This document shows, piece by piece, positions 8,455-16,170 of a DNA stretch of 42,954 nucleotides. The stretch spans positions 1 through 42,954 of the forward strand of contig NZ_FZPK01000041.1 of assembly GCF_900198625.1 (NCBI RefSeq), in the 5' to 3' direction. Under the pieces are notes generated by a model. That model had not been told where the DNA came from and searched no databases. It saw only the letters and a list, made by a program, of their open reading frames with translations. How positions within the stretch are numbered: position 1 is the stretch's first letter; each line of letters begins with the position of its first letter. This DNA comes from Helicobacter rappini. GTDB lineage: Bacteria; Campylobacterota; Campylobacteria; Campylobacterales; Helicobacteraceae. The translations under genes were made by a program, and so were the position numbers.

Positions 8455-9336
8455 TTAATCAAGCGGCTTTAGATAAGATTCTAAAAGCTCATTTAAATTT
8501 GCATACAATCTATCATAGCCTAATGTTTGCAACTTTTCTAAATCTTTTTGCAATAAATCGCCATGTTCTTTCAAGGCGTTTTTTGCCCCATTTAGCCCCA
8601 TAAGATTCACATAGCTATTCTTATTGGTATCATTATTTGCGGTTTTGCCTGATATGCTTTCATCTTGTATAGAATCTATAATGTCATCTCGTATTTGAAA
8701 ATAAAGTCCCAAAACTAGCCCAAAATCATAGAGAAATTTTTGCATATCAAGCGATAAATTCGCAATAATTGCCCCCATCTTTAGACTTGCAGCGATGAGT
8801 TTAGCAGTTTTATGTGTATGTATGAATTGCAATTTATCAAGCGGCAGGGTCGTATGCTCGAAATAACAATCAAGGGCTTGACCCAGCACCATACCGCCAA
8901 TACCGCCATTTTCAGCCAAGCATGAGATAAGCTCTGCAACAACGCTTGGGGCAAAATGTGCGTTTGCAAGCAAATAAAAGCTATAAGTATTAAGCCCATC
9001 ACCTATAAGGATAGCACTCACCTCATCGTATTTGCAATGAAGCGTGGGATGATTTCGCCGCAACGCCGCATTATCCATAGCAGGCAGGTCATCATGTATG
9101 AGTGAGTAGGTATGCAAACACTCAATGCTAAGGCACACATCAAACGCATTTTTTGCTTGTTCTTTTGCCTCCGCACACACAACACTAAGCAGTAAATTAG
9201 GGCGGAATCTTTTGCCTCCATTTAGGACCATCTCCCAAAATGCCTTTTCAAAATGCGGATGAAAGCCTGATATTTCTGGTTGATTATCATGCAGATAAGA
9301 CTCAAACTCATTGCAAGTTTGTTTAAAAAATGACAT
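8455..9336 (-). CDS. ispA: Geranyl/farnesyl diphosphate synthase
   Basis: Trans-prenyltransferase of the polyprenyl synthase family that condenses isopentenyl diphosphate with allylic diphosphates to supply farnesyl diphosphate for undecaprenyl phosphate and menaquinone side chains. GKRFRP is at 41-46. The first aspartate-rich motif DDLPAMD is at 82-88 (DDxxxxD, the bacterial type II form), and the second is FQIRDDIID near residue 213. HTHKTAKL and GQALD are also typical. Length 293 is normal. The start follows AGAGGTG. It appears to be the first gene of a two-gene unit with the unknown 7715-8428 gene. Confidence 0.92.
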   Translation of the reverse strand: MSFFKQTCNEFESYLHDNQPEISGFHPHFEKAFWEMVLNGGKRFRPNLLLSVVCAEAKEQAKNAFDVCLSIECLHTYSLIHDDLPAMDNAALRRNHPTLHCKYDEVSAILIGDGLNTYSFYLLANAHFAPSVVAELISCLAENGGIGGMVLGQALDCYFEHTTLPLDKLQFIHTHKTAKLIAASLKMGAIIANLSLDMQKFLYDFGLVLGLYFQIRDDIIDSIQDESISGKTANNDTNKNSYVNLMGLNGAKNALKEHGDLLQKDLEKLQTLGYDRLYANLNELLESYLKPLD

Positions 9337-9496
9337 ATTGACACCTCTATATTTTTTGTAATTTTAGCATGAAAGCGTAGGTTTTGGATATGGATTCTAT
9401 GTGGTGTTATAAATCAAAGCAATCTAACACAAAATCGCATGTTATGAGTTGTTATATTAAGATATAGACTTGCAAAATTATGTGTCCATCTTAATT

Positions 9497-10108
9497 CTAC
9501 AAACCATTCCCTACAAGATAAGGCTGCATAGCATGTTTAAAGTTTAGAATCCTTTGTGTGAAGTCCGTAGTATCAAATGTGTCTAAATGTATGATATTAA
9601 TGCCTGTATATTCATAAATAAACTTATCAACATTCAAGTCAATAACACCATTCATAACAAGGCAGAGAATCTCTATATCACGCTGTTTCAAGGCATTAAT
9701 GCTTAATATAATATGATTTATTGCCCCAAGATAATATTTACCAACTAAAATCGTTGGTCGCTTGTGATTTTGCATATAATCTAACATACAACTATACTCA
9801 TCAAGCGGGGAAAATAATCCACCTGCAAGCTCAATTACCACATTATCCCTTGTTGGTAATGCAATATCTAAGCCCTTATATTGCGCATTCTCATACAATT
9901 TAGCAATATGTGGTGAAGCCGGTGTTTTAAGACAAACACCCTCACCCAAAACTTCTGTATTCGGGCTAAAACGCTGCACAACTTCACAATCTCTTGGTGT
10001 GCCTGCTTGTATAAGCTTAAAATATGCGTAGTTAAAACTCGCACAAAAAGCAGCACTCACATGTGTTTTACCAACATCAGTATGTATCCCACTTATATAA
10101 ATTTGCAT
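9497..10108 (-). CDS. bioD: Dethiobiotin synthetase
   Basis: ATP-dependent enzyme closing the ureido ring of dethiobiotin from 7,8-diaminopelargonic acid and CO2 in biotin synthesis. The P-loop GIHTDVGKT is at residues 7-15, and [15 protein letters not shown] is the family signature with the substrate loop. The middle region has the KTPASPH segment. At 203 residues it is slightly short for BioD. The start follows AAAGGGATGG. No other bio genes are nearby, as is usual for Helicobacter where biotin genes are scattered. Upstream lies a 262-bp spacer before argG on the other strand. Confidence 0.88.
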   Translation of the reverse strand: MQIYISGIHTDVGKTHVSAAFCASFNYAYFKLIQAGTPRDCEVVQRFSPNTEVLGEGVCLKTPASPHIAKLYENAQYKGLDIALPTRDNVVIELAGGLFSPLDEYSCMLDYMQNHKRPTILVGKYYLGAINHIILSINALKQRDIEILCLVMNGVIDLNVDKFIYEYTGINIIHLDTFDTTDFTQRILNFKHAMQPYLVGNGL

Positions 10109-10370
10109 ACCATCCCTTTAACTTTGAAGTATTCTCACATGGGAGTGTAGCAAATATTCTCTAAATCATATAAACAGATTGCCATGTCTAGACATAAAAT
10201 GTAAAAAACCTTGATTTAGCTCTATTGCAAATCAAAACTAGGCTATTATTATAGTCAAGAATGTTTTTTGACAACATATAGAGATTTAATAAACTAGTAT
10301 TCCATAATTTAAAGCTAAAATATCAGTTCGTTTTGGAATCTCAATTTTACAATTTTTAAAGGAAAGTAAC
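10109..10370. other. Spacer between bioD and argG
   Basis: This AT-rich divergent spacer must hold the promoters of bioD and argG. I see no clear extended -10 box, no RNA gene and no known operator. A good ribosome binding site (AAAGGAAAG) precedes argG. Confidence 0.4.
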
Positions 10371-11576
10371 ATGGCAATTAAAAAAGTCGTTTTGGCATAC
10401 AGCGGTGGGCTTGATACAAGCGTGATTTTAAAGTGGCTTGGGGATAACTACAACTGCGAGGTGGTAACCTTCACCGCAGACATTGGGCAGGGCGAGGAAG
10501 TAGAACCCGCAAGGGCTAAGGCATTAAAGCTTGGCATTAAAAGTGAGAATATTTTCATTGAGGACTTGAGAGAAGAGTTTATCAAGGATTTTGTATTCCC
10601 TATGTTTCGTGCAAACACCATTTATGAGGGCGAGTATCTGCTAGGCACAAGTATCGCGCGACCTTTGATAGCAAAAAGGCTTGTAGAGATAGCAAAAGCC
10701 GTTGGAGCGGACGCAGTAGCACACGGCGCAACGGGCAAGGGCAATGACCAAGTGCGATTTGAGCTTGGAGCGTATGCGTTAAATCCCGATATAAAAGTCA
10801 TCGCCCCTTGGCGTGAGTGGGACTTAAACAGCCGTGAAAAGCTTTTAGCCTATGCAGAATTTGCTGGTATTAGCATTGAGAAAAAGCCTAATAAATCGCC
10901 CTATTCAATGGACGCAAACCTGCTTCATATCAGCTATGAAGGGCAGATTCTAGAAGACCCAAATGCCGAGCCTGAAGAGGATATGTGGCGTTGGAGTGTC
11001 TCACCGATGAACGCACCAAATGAGGCTCAATCTATCAAGCTGGAGTTTGAAAAGGGTGACGGCGTAGCGATTAATGGAGAGAGACTAAGCCCGGCAAGAT
11101 TCTGGGCGAAGCTCAATGAGCTAGGGGGCAAACACGGCATAGGGCGGCTTGATTTGGTAGAAAATCGCTATGTGGGTATGAAGTCTCGCGGCTGCTATGA
11201 AACGCCCGGTGGCACGATATATCTAAAGGCTCATCGTGCGATAGAATCTTTATGCCTTGATAGAGAGGAAGCGCACTTAAAAGATTCTATTATGCCTCGC
11301 TATGCGGAGTTAATCTATAATGGCTATTGGTTTAGCCCAGAGCGAGAGGCACTTCAAGCCTTGATAGATAAGACACAAGAGCGTGTGAGCGGTGTGGTGT
11401 CTTTAAAGCTGTATAAAGGCAATGTGATTGTCGTAGGAAGAGAGTCTAAAAACTCACTCTTTAACGCCGCATACAGCACTTTTGAGGAAGATTCTGTATA
11501 TAATCAAAAGGACGCCGCAGGGTTTATTAAACTCAACGCTTTGCGTTTTATCATTGCTGGGAAAAGCAGGGGGTAG
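10371..11576 (+). CDS. argG: Argininosuccinate synthase
   Basis: Joins citrulline and aspartate with ATP to make argininosuccinate in arginine synthesis. The PP-loop ATPase motif AYSGGLDTS is at residues 9-17, and the citrulline/aspartate region [14 protein letters not shown] follows near 118-131. [17 protein letters not shown] and [11 protein letters not shown] are further conserved stretches. Length 401 is standard for the type 1 enzyme. H. pylori lacks argG and needs arginine, so this gene separates the source organism from it. Codon use is visibly richer in G and C than neighbouring genes, which may reflect transfer or strong expression. No argH is in the window. Confidence 0.95.
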   Translation: MAIKKVVLAYSGGLDTSVILKWLGDNYNCEVVTFTADIGQGEEVEPARAKALKLGIKSENIFIEDLREEFIKDFVFPMFRANTIYEGEYLLGTSIARPLIAKRLVEIAKAVGADAVAHGATGKGNDQVRFELGAYALNPDIKVIAPWREWDLNSREKLLAYAEFAGISIEKKPNKSPYSMDANLLHISYEGQILEDPNAEPEEDMWRWSVSPMNAPNEAQSIKLEFEKGDGVAINGERLSPARFWAKLNELGGKHGIGRLDLVENRYVGMKSRGCYETPGGTIYLKAHRAIESLCLDREEAHLKDSIMPRYAELIYNGYWFSPEREALQALIDKTQERVSGVVSLKLYKGNVIVVGRESKNSLFNAAYSTFEEDSVYNQKDAAGFIKLNALRFIIAGKSRG

Positions 11577-11639
11577 TAGGCTACCTTGCTTGAGTAGGAA
11601 ATAAAAGTGGCGGAATGTAATGCAACCCTTTAAATCTCC

Positions 11640-11727
11640 ACCTTGTCATACAAAAGCCTTGTCCCCCCCCTGCCATACTGATTATTCTTGTCATACCGAC
11701 TCTCCCCCTTGTCATACTGATTCCCAT
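11640..11727. repeat. Degenerate tandem copies of the TTGTCATACTGA half-arm
   Basis: Four imperfect units of about 20-28 bases begin TTGTCATAC or TGCCATACTG (near 11642, 11671, 11689 and 11709) with C-rich spacers, including a C8 run at 11663-11670. They are the same sequence as the outer end of the hairpin arm that follows at 11729, so this looks like slippage or repeated end duplication of the dispersed element. No protein is evident. Confidence 0.6.
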
Positions 11728-11728
11728 T

Positions 11729-11793
11729 GTCATACTGAGCGTAGCGAAGTATCTACAATGGAATCTAGATTTTTCGCTATCGCTCAAAATGAC
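11729..11793. repeat. Dispersed inverted-repeat element, best-preserved copy
   Basis: The left arm 11729-11754 has TGAGCGTAGCGAAGTATCT. The right arm 11767-11793 is its inverted counterpart, closing with CGCTCAAAATGAC. The two arms pair over most of 26 bases with a 12-base loop, giving a strong imperfect hairpin. It could act as a terminator for argG as well as being mobile. Its left arm carries the CATAC variant and its right arm the CATTTT variant of the family. Confidence 0.75.
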
Positions 11794-11872
11794 AAGGAAA
11801 ATAGTATCAAATAACAAATATAATAAAGTATAATAATGAAATCTTTTATCCACAAGCACAGCGGAGTGAGTA

Positions 11873-11938
11873 ATGAAATCTTTAGAATCTTCCACTTGTC
11901 ATACTGAGCCTTTAGGCGAAGTATCTAAAACTTTATAA
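11873..11938 (+). CDS. Possible 21-residue leader ORF before hsdS
   Basis: An ATG preceded by GCGGAGTGAGTA opens a 21-codon frame ending TAA 12 bases before the hsdS ATG. hsdS is preceded by a near-copy of the same start module (ACGGAGTGTAATAATG), and a third TAATAATGAAATCTT occurs at 11833. Residues 9 onwards are simply the translation of a half-copy of the dispersed element (11898-11926). It may be an accident of repeat duplication rather than a gene. Confidence 0.25.
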   Translation: MKSLESSTCHTEPLGEVSKTL

Positions 11939-11950
11939 CGGAGTGTAATA

Positions 11951-13219
11951 ATGGAATCTTGTAATACAAAATCTAGCTTGGATTTACCTTTAGAATCTCT
12001 CTCTTTACAATCCTTTCTACAATCTCTCCATAAAGAGCAATGGCAGGAAGTAAGGCTTGGGGAAGTTGCGGAGATAGTTAGTGGCGGAACACCAAAAACA
12101 TCAATACCAGAATATTGGAATGGAGAAATCCCTTGGCTATCAGTTGCGGATTTTAATAATGGTAAAAAATATGTTGTTGCAAGTGAAAAATTTATTACAC
12201 AATTAGGATTGCAAGAAAGTAGCACAAAGTTACTGCAACGAGATGATATTATTATTTCCGCTAGAGGCACGGTAGGTGTAATTGCAATGATACCCTATCC
12301 TATGGCTTTTAATCAATCCTGCTATGGTTTAAGGATATGCAGTAATGCACACTCTCACTTTATTTATTATTGTCTTAAAGTTTTTACAAAATATTTTATT
12401 CATCAATCGTATGGAGCTGTTTTTGACACTATTACTACAAAAATTCTTAGTGATTTTACCTTTTTACTCCCACCACTTACAATACAACAAAAAATAGCAG
12501 AGATTCTAAGTAGCTTTGATGATAAGATAGATTTACTCCATAGACAAAACAAAACTTTAGAATCTCTAGCCCTTACCCTTTTTCGCCATTATTTTATAGA
12601 CAATCCAAAGCGTGATGAATGGGAAGAAAAACCTTTAAGCGAAATTGCAGAAATACAAAATGGTTATGCCTTTAAAAATAGTGATTATGCGGAACGGGGT
12701 ATGGAAACCTATGAAGTTTTAAAAATGGGACATATTGAATCTGGTGGGGGATTGCGATATTTTCCAAAGGCACACTATGTGAAAATCAATGATAAGATGA
12801 CAAAATGGGTATTGAATGAAGATGATATTGTTCTGGCAATGACAGATATGAAAGATAGTTTAGGGATTTTGGGTTATCCTGCTATGGTTGATAAAAGCAA
12901 TTATTATGTATTAAATCAAAGGGTAGCTAGAATCTACTTAAAATCAAAAGATGATTTTTTGCATAATTATTTTTTATTTTTGTATTTATCCTTACAGGAA
13001 AATATTCAAAAACTTCAAAGTTTAGCAAATGGTGGAGTGCAAGTTAATCTATCAACAGAAGCAATTAAAAATTTTACAATCACTATTCCGCCTCTAGAGT
13101 TTCAAAGTCAAAACAATCAAGCATTCATAAATATCATTAAAAAATACAAAAACAATCGTAAGCAGATTCAGAATCTCCAAGCAATGCGAGATATGCTATT
13201 AAAAGCAATATTTGCTTAG
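11951..13219 (+). CDS. hsdS: Type I restriction-modification specificity subunit (solitary)
   Basis: HsdS provides DNA target recognition for a type I methylase/endonuclease. Two target-recognition domains are visible: the first around residues 33-180 (EVRLGEVAEIVSGGTPKTS, ending LPPLTIQQKIAEIL), and the second around 230-385 (EKPLSEIAEIQNGYAFK, ending ITIPPLEFQSQN). Each is followed by a conserved helical spacer (SFDDKIDLLHRQNKTLESL and the C-terminal KKYKNNRKQIQNLQAMRD). Length 422 is complete. No hsdM or hsdR lies within the window, so it is an orphan here, either serving a system elsewhere as an alternative specificity gene or being a relic. It stands in a repeat-rich accessory zone. Confidence 0.88.
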   Translation: MESCNTKSSLDLPLESLSLQSFLQSLHKEQWQEVRLGEVAEIVSGGTPKTSIPEYWNGEIPWLSVADFNNGKKYVVASEKFITQLGLQESSTKLLQRDDIIISARGTVGVIAMIPYPMAFNQSCYGLRICSNAHSHFIYYCLKVFTKYFIHQSYGAVFDTITTKILSDFTFLLPPLTIQQKIAEILSSFDDKIDLLHRQNKTLESLALTLFRHYFIDNPKRDEWEEKPLSEIAEIQNGYAFKNSDYAERGMETYEVLKMGHIESGGGLRYFPKAHYVKINDKMTKWVLNEDDIVLAMTDMKDSLGILGYPAMVDKSNYYVLNQRVARIYLKSKDDFLHNYFLFLYLSLQENIQKLQSLANGGVQVNLSTEAIKNFTITIPPLEFQSQNNQAFINIIKKYKNNRKQIQNLQAMRDMLLKAIFA

Positions 13220-13362
13220 GTGCTGTTATGACTTAGGGGGATATTTCAGCTTTTTTCACGACAAGGAAAAAAGAGGGTTATAACAATAAGCAATAAAGCC
13301 TAAAGATAGAAAAATGCGGAGAGGGTAAATACAATACATAAGACAAAGAATCTAAAAGCGAT

Positions 13363-13935
13363 TTAGAGCAACTTCACCTTACCCTTATGCGTGGTGAGTA
13401 TGCCCTGTGTTTTTAGGGCTTTTAGGGTGCGGGATAGGGATTCTGGTGCGATATTTAGGGCGTTTGCAATGTGTCGTTGGGTGAGTGTGTGGAGGCTGTC
13501 TTTGTTGTGTGAGAGATAGCTTAGGACTTTTTCTTGCAAGCTTTGATTTTGCAGGGCAATGTGAGATTCTAGAATCTGTATCTTTTTACATAATGAAGTG
13601 ATAAAAAGCAAACAAATCTCGCTATTCCCCAAACAATGCGTGTGGAAACTCTCTTGGCTTATGGTGATAATCTCGCATATTGAGGCACATTCCGCATTTG
13701 CTGGGTAGGGGCTTTGCATAAAAAAGGGCATTTCAGCGATGAATTGCGGAGATGAAAGCGTATGTAGCGTTAGCTGTGTGCTTGAGATATGCTCTTTTGT
13801 CTTATAAAGTCGCACTTTACCGCTAAGAAGTAGGTATAAATGCGTAGGCATAGCACCTTGCAGGAATAAAATCTCGCCGTTTTGATATGTGCGTTTATTG
13901 CCCATTTGCTCTACAATATTAAAAAGTTTTTGCAT
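13363..13935 (-). CDS. Crp/Fnr-family transcription regulator, NssR-like
   Basis: An N-terminal cyclic-nucleotide-binding-type beta roll (NGEILFLQGAMPTHLYLLLSGKVRLY) and long dimerisation helix are followed by a C-terminal winged helix (TQRHIANALNIAPESLSRTLKALKTQGIL) with the Crp/Fnr recognition helix. The cysteines are not spaced like the Fnr iron-sulphur ligands. I choose the Met at 13935 (190 residues), because AAAGGA stands 6 bases upstream; a longer frame from 13968 lacks such a site. It is divergent from a membrane protein plus group III truncated globin. In Campylobacter jejuni the Crp/Fnr protein NssR controls the globins Cgb and Ctb under nitrosative stress, so an NssR role is a reasonable inference, not shown. 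Confidence 0.82.
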   Translation of the reverse strand: MQKLFNIVEQMGNKRTYQNGEILFLQGAMPTHLYLLLSGKVRLYKTKEHISSTQLTLHTLSSPQFIAEMPFFMQSPYPANAECASICEIITISQESFHTHCLGNSEICLLFITSLCKKIQILESHIALQNQSLQEKVLSYLSHNKDSLHTLTQRHIANALNIAPESLSRTLKALKTQGILTTHKGKVKLL

Positions 13936-13958
13936 ACATAATCCTTTAAAAATAGAGA

Positions 13959-13979
13959 ATCTTAACATATATCAATGTT
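13959..13979. promoter_or_regulatory. Regulator promoter overlapping a dyad
   Basis: On the minus strand TGT-TAAGAT (13959-13967) is an extended -10 for the Crp/Fnr gene. It overlaps the dyad AACAT-N6-ATGTT (13964-13979), 16 bases long, a size fitting a Crp/Fnr-family operator and somewhat like the TTAAC/GTTAA half-sites of NssR. A further ATCAATG/CATTGAT pair (13971-13977 and 14024-14030) frames the promoter region. Autoregulation is inferred. Confidence 0.4.
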
Positions 13980-14042
13980 TTCTTGTGTAATTTTGTCTAG
14001 CATTGCGTTGAGATTCTATGTATCATTGATGAAAGGAATAAA

Positions 14043-14480
14043 ATGGAAGCAATCTATCCGTATATGCTTACGCTGCATTTGCTTTGTGCGATTATATTTT
14101 TAGGATTTATTTTCACTGATGTGGTGCTGCTTAGTCCGCTAAAAAAGGCACTTGGTGATGAGTTGGCAGATAAAATCTTTAGCATTATCTCAAAGCGGGG
14201 TGTGAAGGTAATGCCCCTTTGTCTGCTTTTGCTGCTGCTGAGTGGCGGGGCGATGATAAGCCGTTATGTCGGCACAACGCAAGGATTTTTTGACTCGCCT
14301 TTGCAGGTGCTATTGATGCTAAAAGTTGTGTTGGCGTTGTGTATTGTGTGTATGGTGGTTGTGTCTTTGTCGTGTAAGTTTTTGGGGCTAAAAAATCCAT
14401 TGGCAAAGAGCATTCATAAGGTGGCTTTGGTGCTTGGATTTTTCATCGTGGTGTTAGCAAAAATGGCATTTTATATGTGA
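14043..14480 (+). CDS. Four-helix membrane protein, CopD/HemJ-like
   Basis: The 145-residue protein has four hydrophobic segments (about 7-29, 55-75, 85-110 and 122-143). A His in the first segment (TLHLLCAIIFLGF) and another near the start of the last (SIHKVALVLG) are placed like haem or metal ligands in CopD, HemJ and related small cytochrome-like membrane proteins. I cannot assign it to one family with confidence. It has a good AAAGGAA site, and its stop lies 26 bases before the globin start, so the two are one transcription unit under the divergent Crp/Fnr regulator. Partnership with the globin in electron transfer or haem supply is inference. Confidence 0.72.
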   Translation: MEAIYPYMLTLHLLCAIIFLGFIFTDVVLLSPLKKALGDELADKIFSIISKRGVKVMPLCLLLLLLSGGAMISRYVGTTQGFFDSPLQVLLMLKVVLALCIVCMVVVSLSCKFLGLKNPLAKSIHKVALVLGFFIVVLAKMAFYM

Positions 14481-14506
14481 AGTTAATTTTTAAAAAAGGA
14501 GCAAAT

Positions 14507-14905
14507 ATGCAGGAAAAATTTGATGTGATAAATGAAGATTCTATTATTAGGCTTATGGATATTTTTTATAACAAGGTGCGTTTTGATAAGCGTGGGTTGG
14601 GTGATGTGTTTAATGCGAAGATTGGCAGTGATGATATGGCGTGGGAGAAGCATAAGGCAAAGATTGCGGCATTTTGGCAAGGTATGCTTTTAAATAGTGG
14701 TGATTATAGCGGACACCCTTTGAAAGCCCATCTTGACTTGCCCCCTTTTCCTAGAGAGCTTTTTGCTGTGTGGCTTGAGCTTTTTAAGCAGAGCTTAGAA
14801 TCTGTGTATGTAAAAGAAGAGCATATTGTAATGATTATGGAAAGGGCTGAGATGATTGCCAAGCGATTTATGTTTATGCTATATGAGAGTGGGTATAATA
14901 GGTAG
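14507..14905 (+). CDS. Group III truncated haemoglobin (Ctb-like)
   Basis: A 2-on-2 globin strongly resembling Campylobacter Ctb. Numbering from the Met at 14507 (132 residues): Tyr21 in IFYNKV is the B10 residue, His49 in EKHKAKI the E7 residue, His75 in LKAHLDLPPF the proximal haem ligand and Trp89 in AVWLELF the G8 residue. The longer frame from 14477 overlaps the upstream gene and lacks a ribosome binding site, whereas 14507 follows AAAAAAGGAG, so I use the shorter form. Ctb binds oxygen tightly and is induced by nitrosative stress. The same role in moderating oxygen or nitric oxide is likely here. It is the second gene of the unit starting at 14043. Confidence 0.9.
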   Translation: MQEKFDVINEDSIIRLMDIFYNKVRFDKRGLGDVFNAKIGSDDMAWEKHKAKIAAFWQGMLLNSGDYSGHPLKAHLDLPPFPRELFAVWLELFKQSLESVYVKEEHIVMIMERAEMIAKRFMFMLYESGYNR

Positions 14906-15004
14906 ATTCTGCGTGGGGTTGATATAGAATCTTAAACAAGATTCTATGCCAATAATTTTGTAATGAGTGTTTATCTAAACTATGGATAGAATCAAATTGC
15001 ACCA

Positions 15005-15813
15005 TTAAAACACATAGCTATAACTTACACTTGAAAACATTGAGTTTTTCAGGCTATCAGCAGTGGAATATATGCTGTTAGAAACAAGTGGTTTTGCATA
15101 ATTTCCAATTTCTTCCTTGCCATATGGCAATAGAAACTGCCATGTATATTCGATTCTATGCTTTGCAGCAATATTTACCCCAACTCCAGCTTCAAAACCC
15201 AATGCGGGAGAGAAACTCATCTTTGAAATCCCGGTATAATGAGAATGTCCGCCAAGCAACACACCAAAAGATACACTTAACCCAGAATTTGGCTTTTTAA
15301 AATTAAATGGAATATCTATAATAGCATCTACATGAAATAAAATATTTTGCACATAAATTGATTTATCACTCTTTGTGGCATTTGGATTGCTATCTCCATT
15401 AAGTGTCGCACCCATATAGTCATAGCTCATATAGAATCTATTGCCCCATAAATAGAGTGATGGAATCTTATCTTGAAAGGTTTGATACCCTCCCTTTAGT
15501 CCAAATCCTACTATATTGCCTTTTATATCTAGTGTTGCAACAGAGAAAAGATTGCCAACATATAGTCGAGAGTGAATGCTTGCAAATGGGATATTAAAGC
15601 CTATAAACCAACCCCTCTTCTTTGCATTGTAACTTTCTTTTTCTGGGCTAAGTCCGCCCCCCAGCCATTATCATTTCTCATATCTTGATTGTGTGTGCTA
15701 GTTTGCGACATATTGTCATAGGGGTTGTCTATGTAATCTTGTTGCATTGACATAGAGTTATTCGCAAATGCTATGCTACACAATACTGCACTTATACTTG
15801 CTATTTTTCTCAT
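15005..15813 (-). pseudogene. Outer membrane beta-barrel protein, frameshifted at a G tract (possibly phase-OFF)
   Basis: The frame opening at 15813 has a signal peptide (MRKIASISAVLCSIAFA) and runs to an early stop at 15601. From about 15650 the next frame is open without a stop to 15005 and reads as Helicobacter outer membrane protein: KRGWFIGFNIPFASIH, GFGLKGGYQ, and a C-terminal SVSYSYVF ending in Phe, as barrels do. The frames cross at a G6 run (minus strand; 15657-15662). One extra G would restore a single frame of 810 bases, or 269 residues. The start follows AAAAGGAATG. The break may be reversible phase variation, a true lesion, or an assembly error. Confidence 0.8.
15657..15662 (-). 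repeat. G6 homopolymer at the frameshift of the outer membrane protein gene
   Basis: Reading leftward, codons for Asn-Gly-Trp are followed by GGGGGG and then the signal-peptide frame fails 19 codons later. A G7 tract would give Trp-Gly-Gly-Gly-Leu-Ser-Pro-Glu and continue into the barrel. The tract is short for high-frequency slippage. Confidence 0.6.
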
Positions 15814-15854
15814 ATTTCATTCCTTTTCTATAAAATCAGGGCGTATTCTACAAC

Positions 15855-15868
15855 AAAAAAAAAAAAAA
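15855..15868 (-). repeat. T14 tract in the promoter of the outer membrane protein gene
   Basis: On the minus strand a run of 14 T lies 42-55 bases before the ATG at 15813. It is followed by GTTGTAGAAT (possible extended -10) and by TTTATA nearer the gene. In H. pylori, T or A tracts at this position in outer membrane adhesin promoters such as sabA change expression as their length varies; the same is inferred here. Confidence 0.5.
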
Positions 15869-15934
15869 CGCAAGTAGGGCAAAAAGATCCGTGCCAAATT
15901 GAGAGTTAATTAGGTGTTTGGATGGGATTTGTAG

Positions 15935-16105
15935 CCCATGTGGTTACAAATCCCTAATATTATAAAAGGCAAAAACAACATGTATAAAAAGATTTTTATT
16001 TAAAAGCCAAATGGGACTCGAATTAATAGAGATACCCGCATTTACAAACACAAATAAAATATGGTGAATACACATTTAATGGCTATAAGATATATTTAAT
16101 GCTTA
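15935..16105 (-). pseudogene. Remnant of a second nhaA copy
   Basis: Bases 16016-16104 align with 17698-17786 inside the intact nhaA, at about three quarters identity by eye, in the same orientation. Read leftward it gives IKYIL-stop-PLNVY against IEYILQPLNAY of NhaA, with two single-base gaps and further stops, so it is not coding. Weaker similarity continues down to about 15935 (matching roughly 17600-17697). The fucosyltransferase gene therefore lies between an intact nhaA and this nhaA scar. The rest of the 15814-16170 gap holds the T14 tract and nothing else I can support. Confidence 0.7.
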
Positions 16106-16170
16106 AAATTGCTTTTTTTGGCAAACATTGGAGTTCATTGCTTATAAAAAGAGGGTGTTGTCAAGTTGTC

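Noticed and set aside
11640-11793. Short repeats considered as a CRISPR array
   Set aside because: Units are degenerate and unequal, their spacers are C-rich filler, and they match dispersed element ends; no cas gene is near.
11581-11895. 104-codon leftward frame and 64-codon rightward frame in the argG-hsdS spacer
   Set aside because: Both are translations of the repeat element (peptides like CHTERSEVST), not genes.
14477-14506. Ten-codon extension of the globin frame
   Set aside because: It overlaps the preceding gene and contains the ribosome binding site of the real start at 14507.
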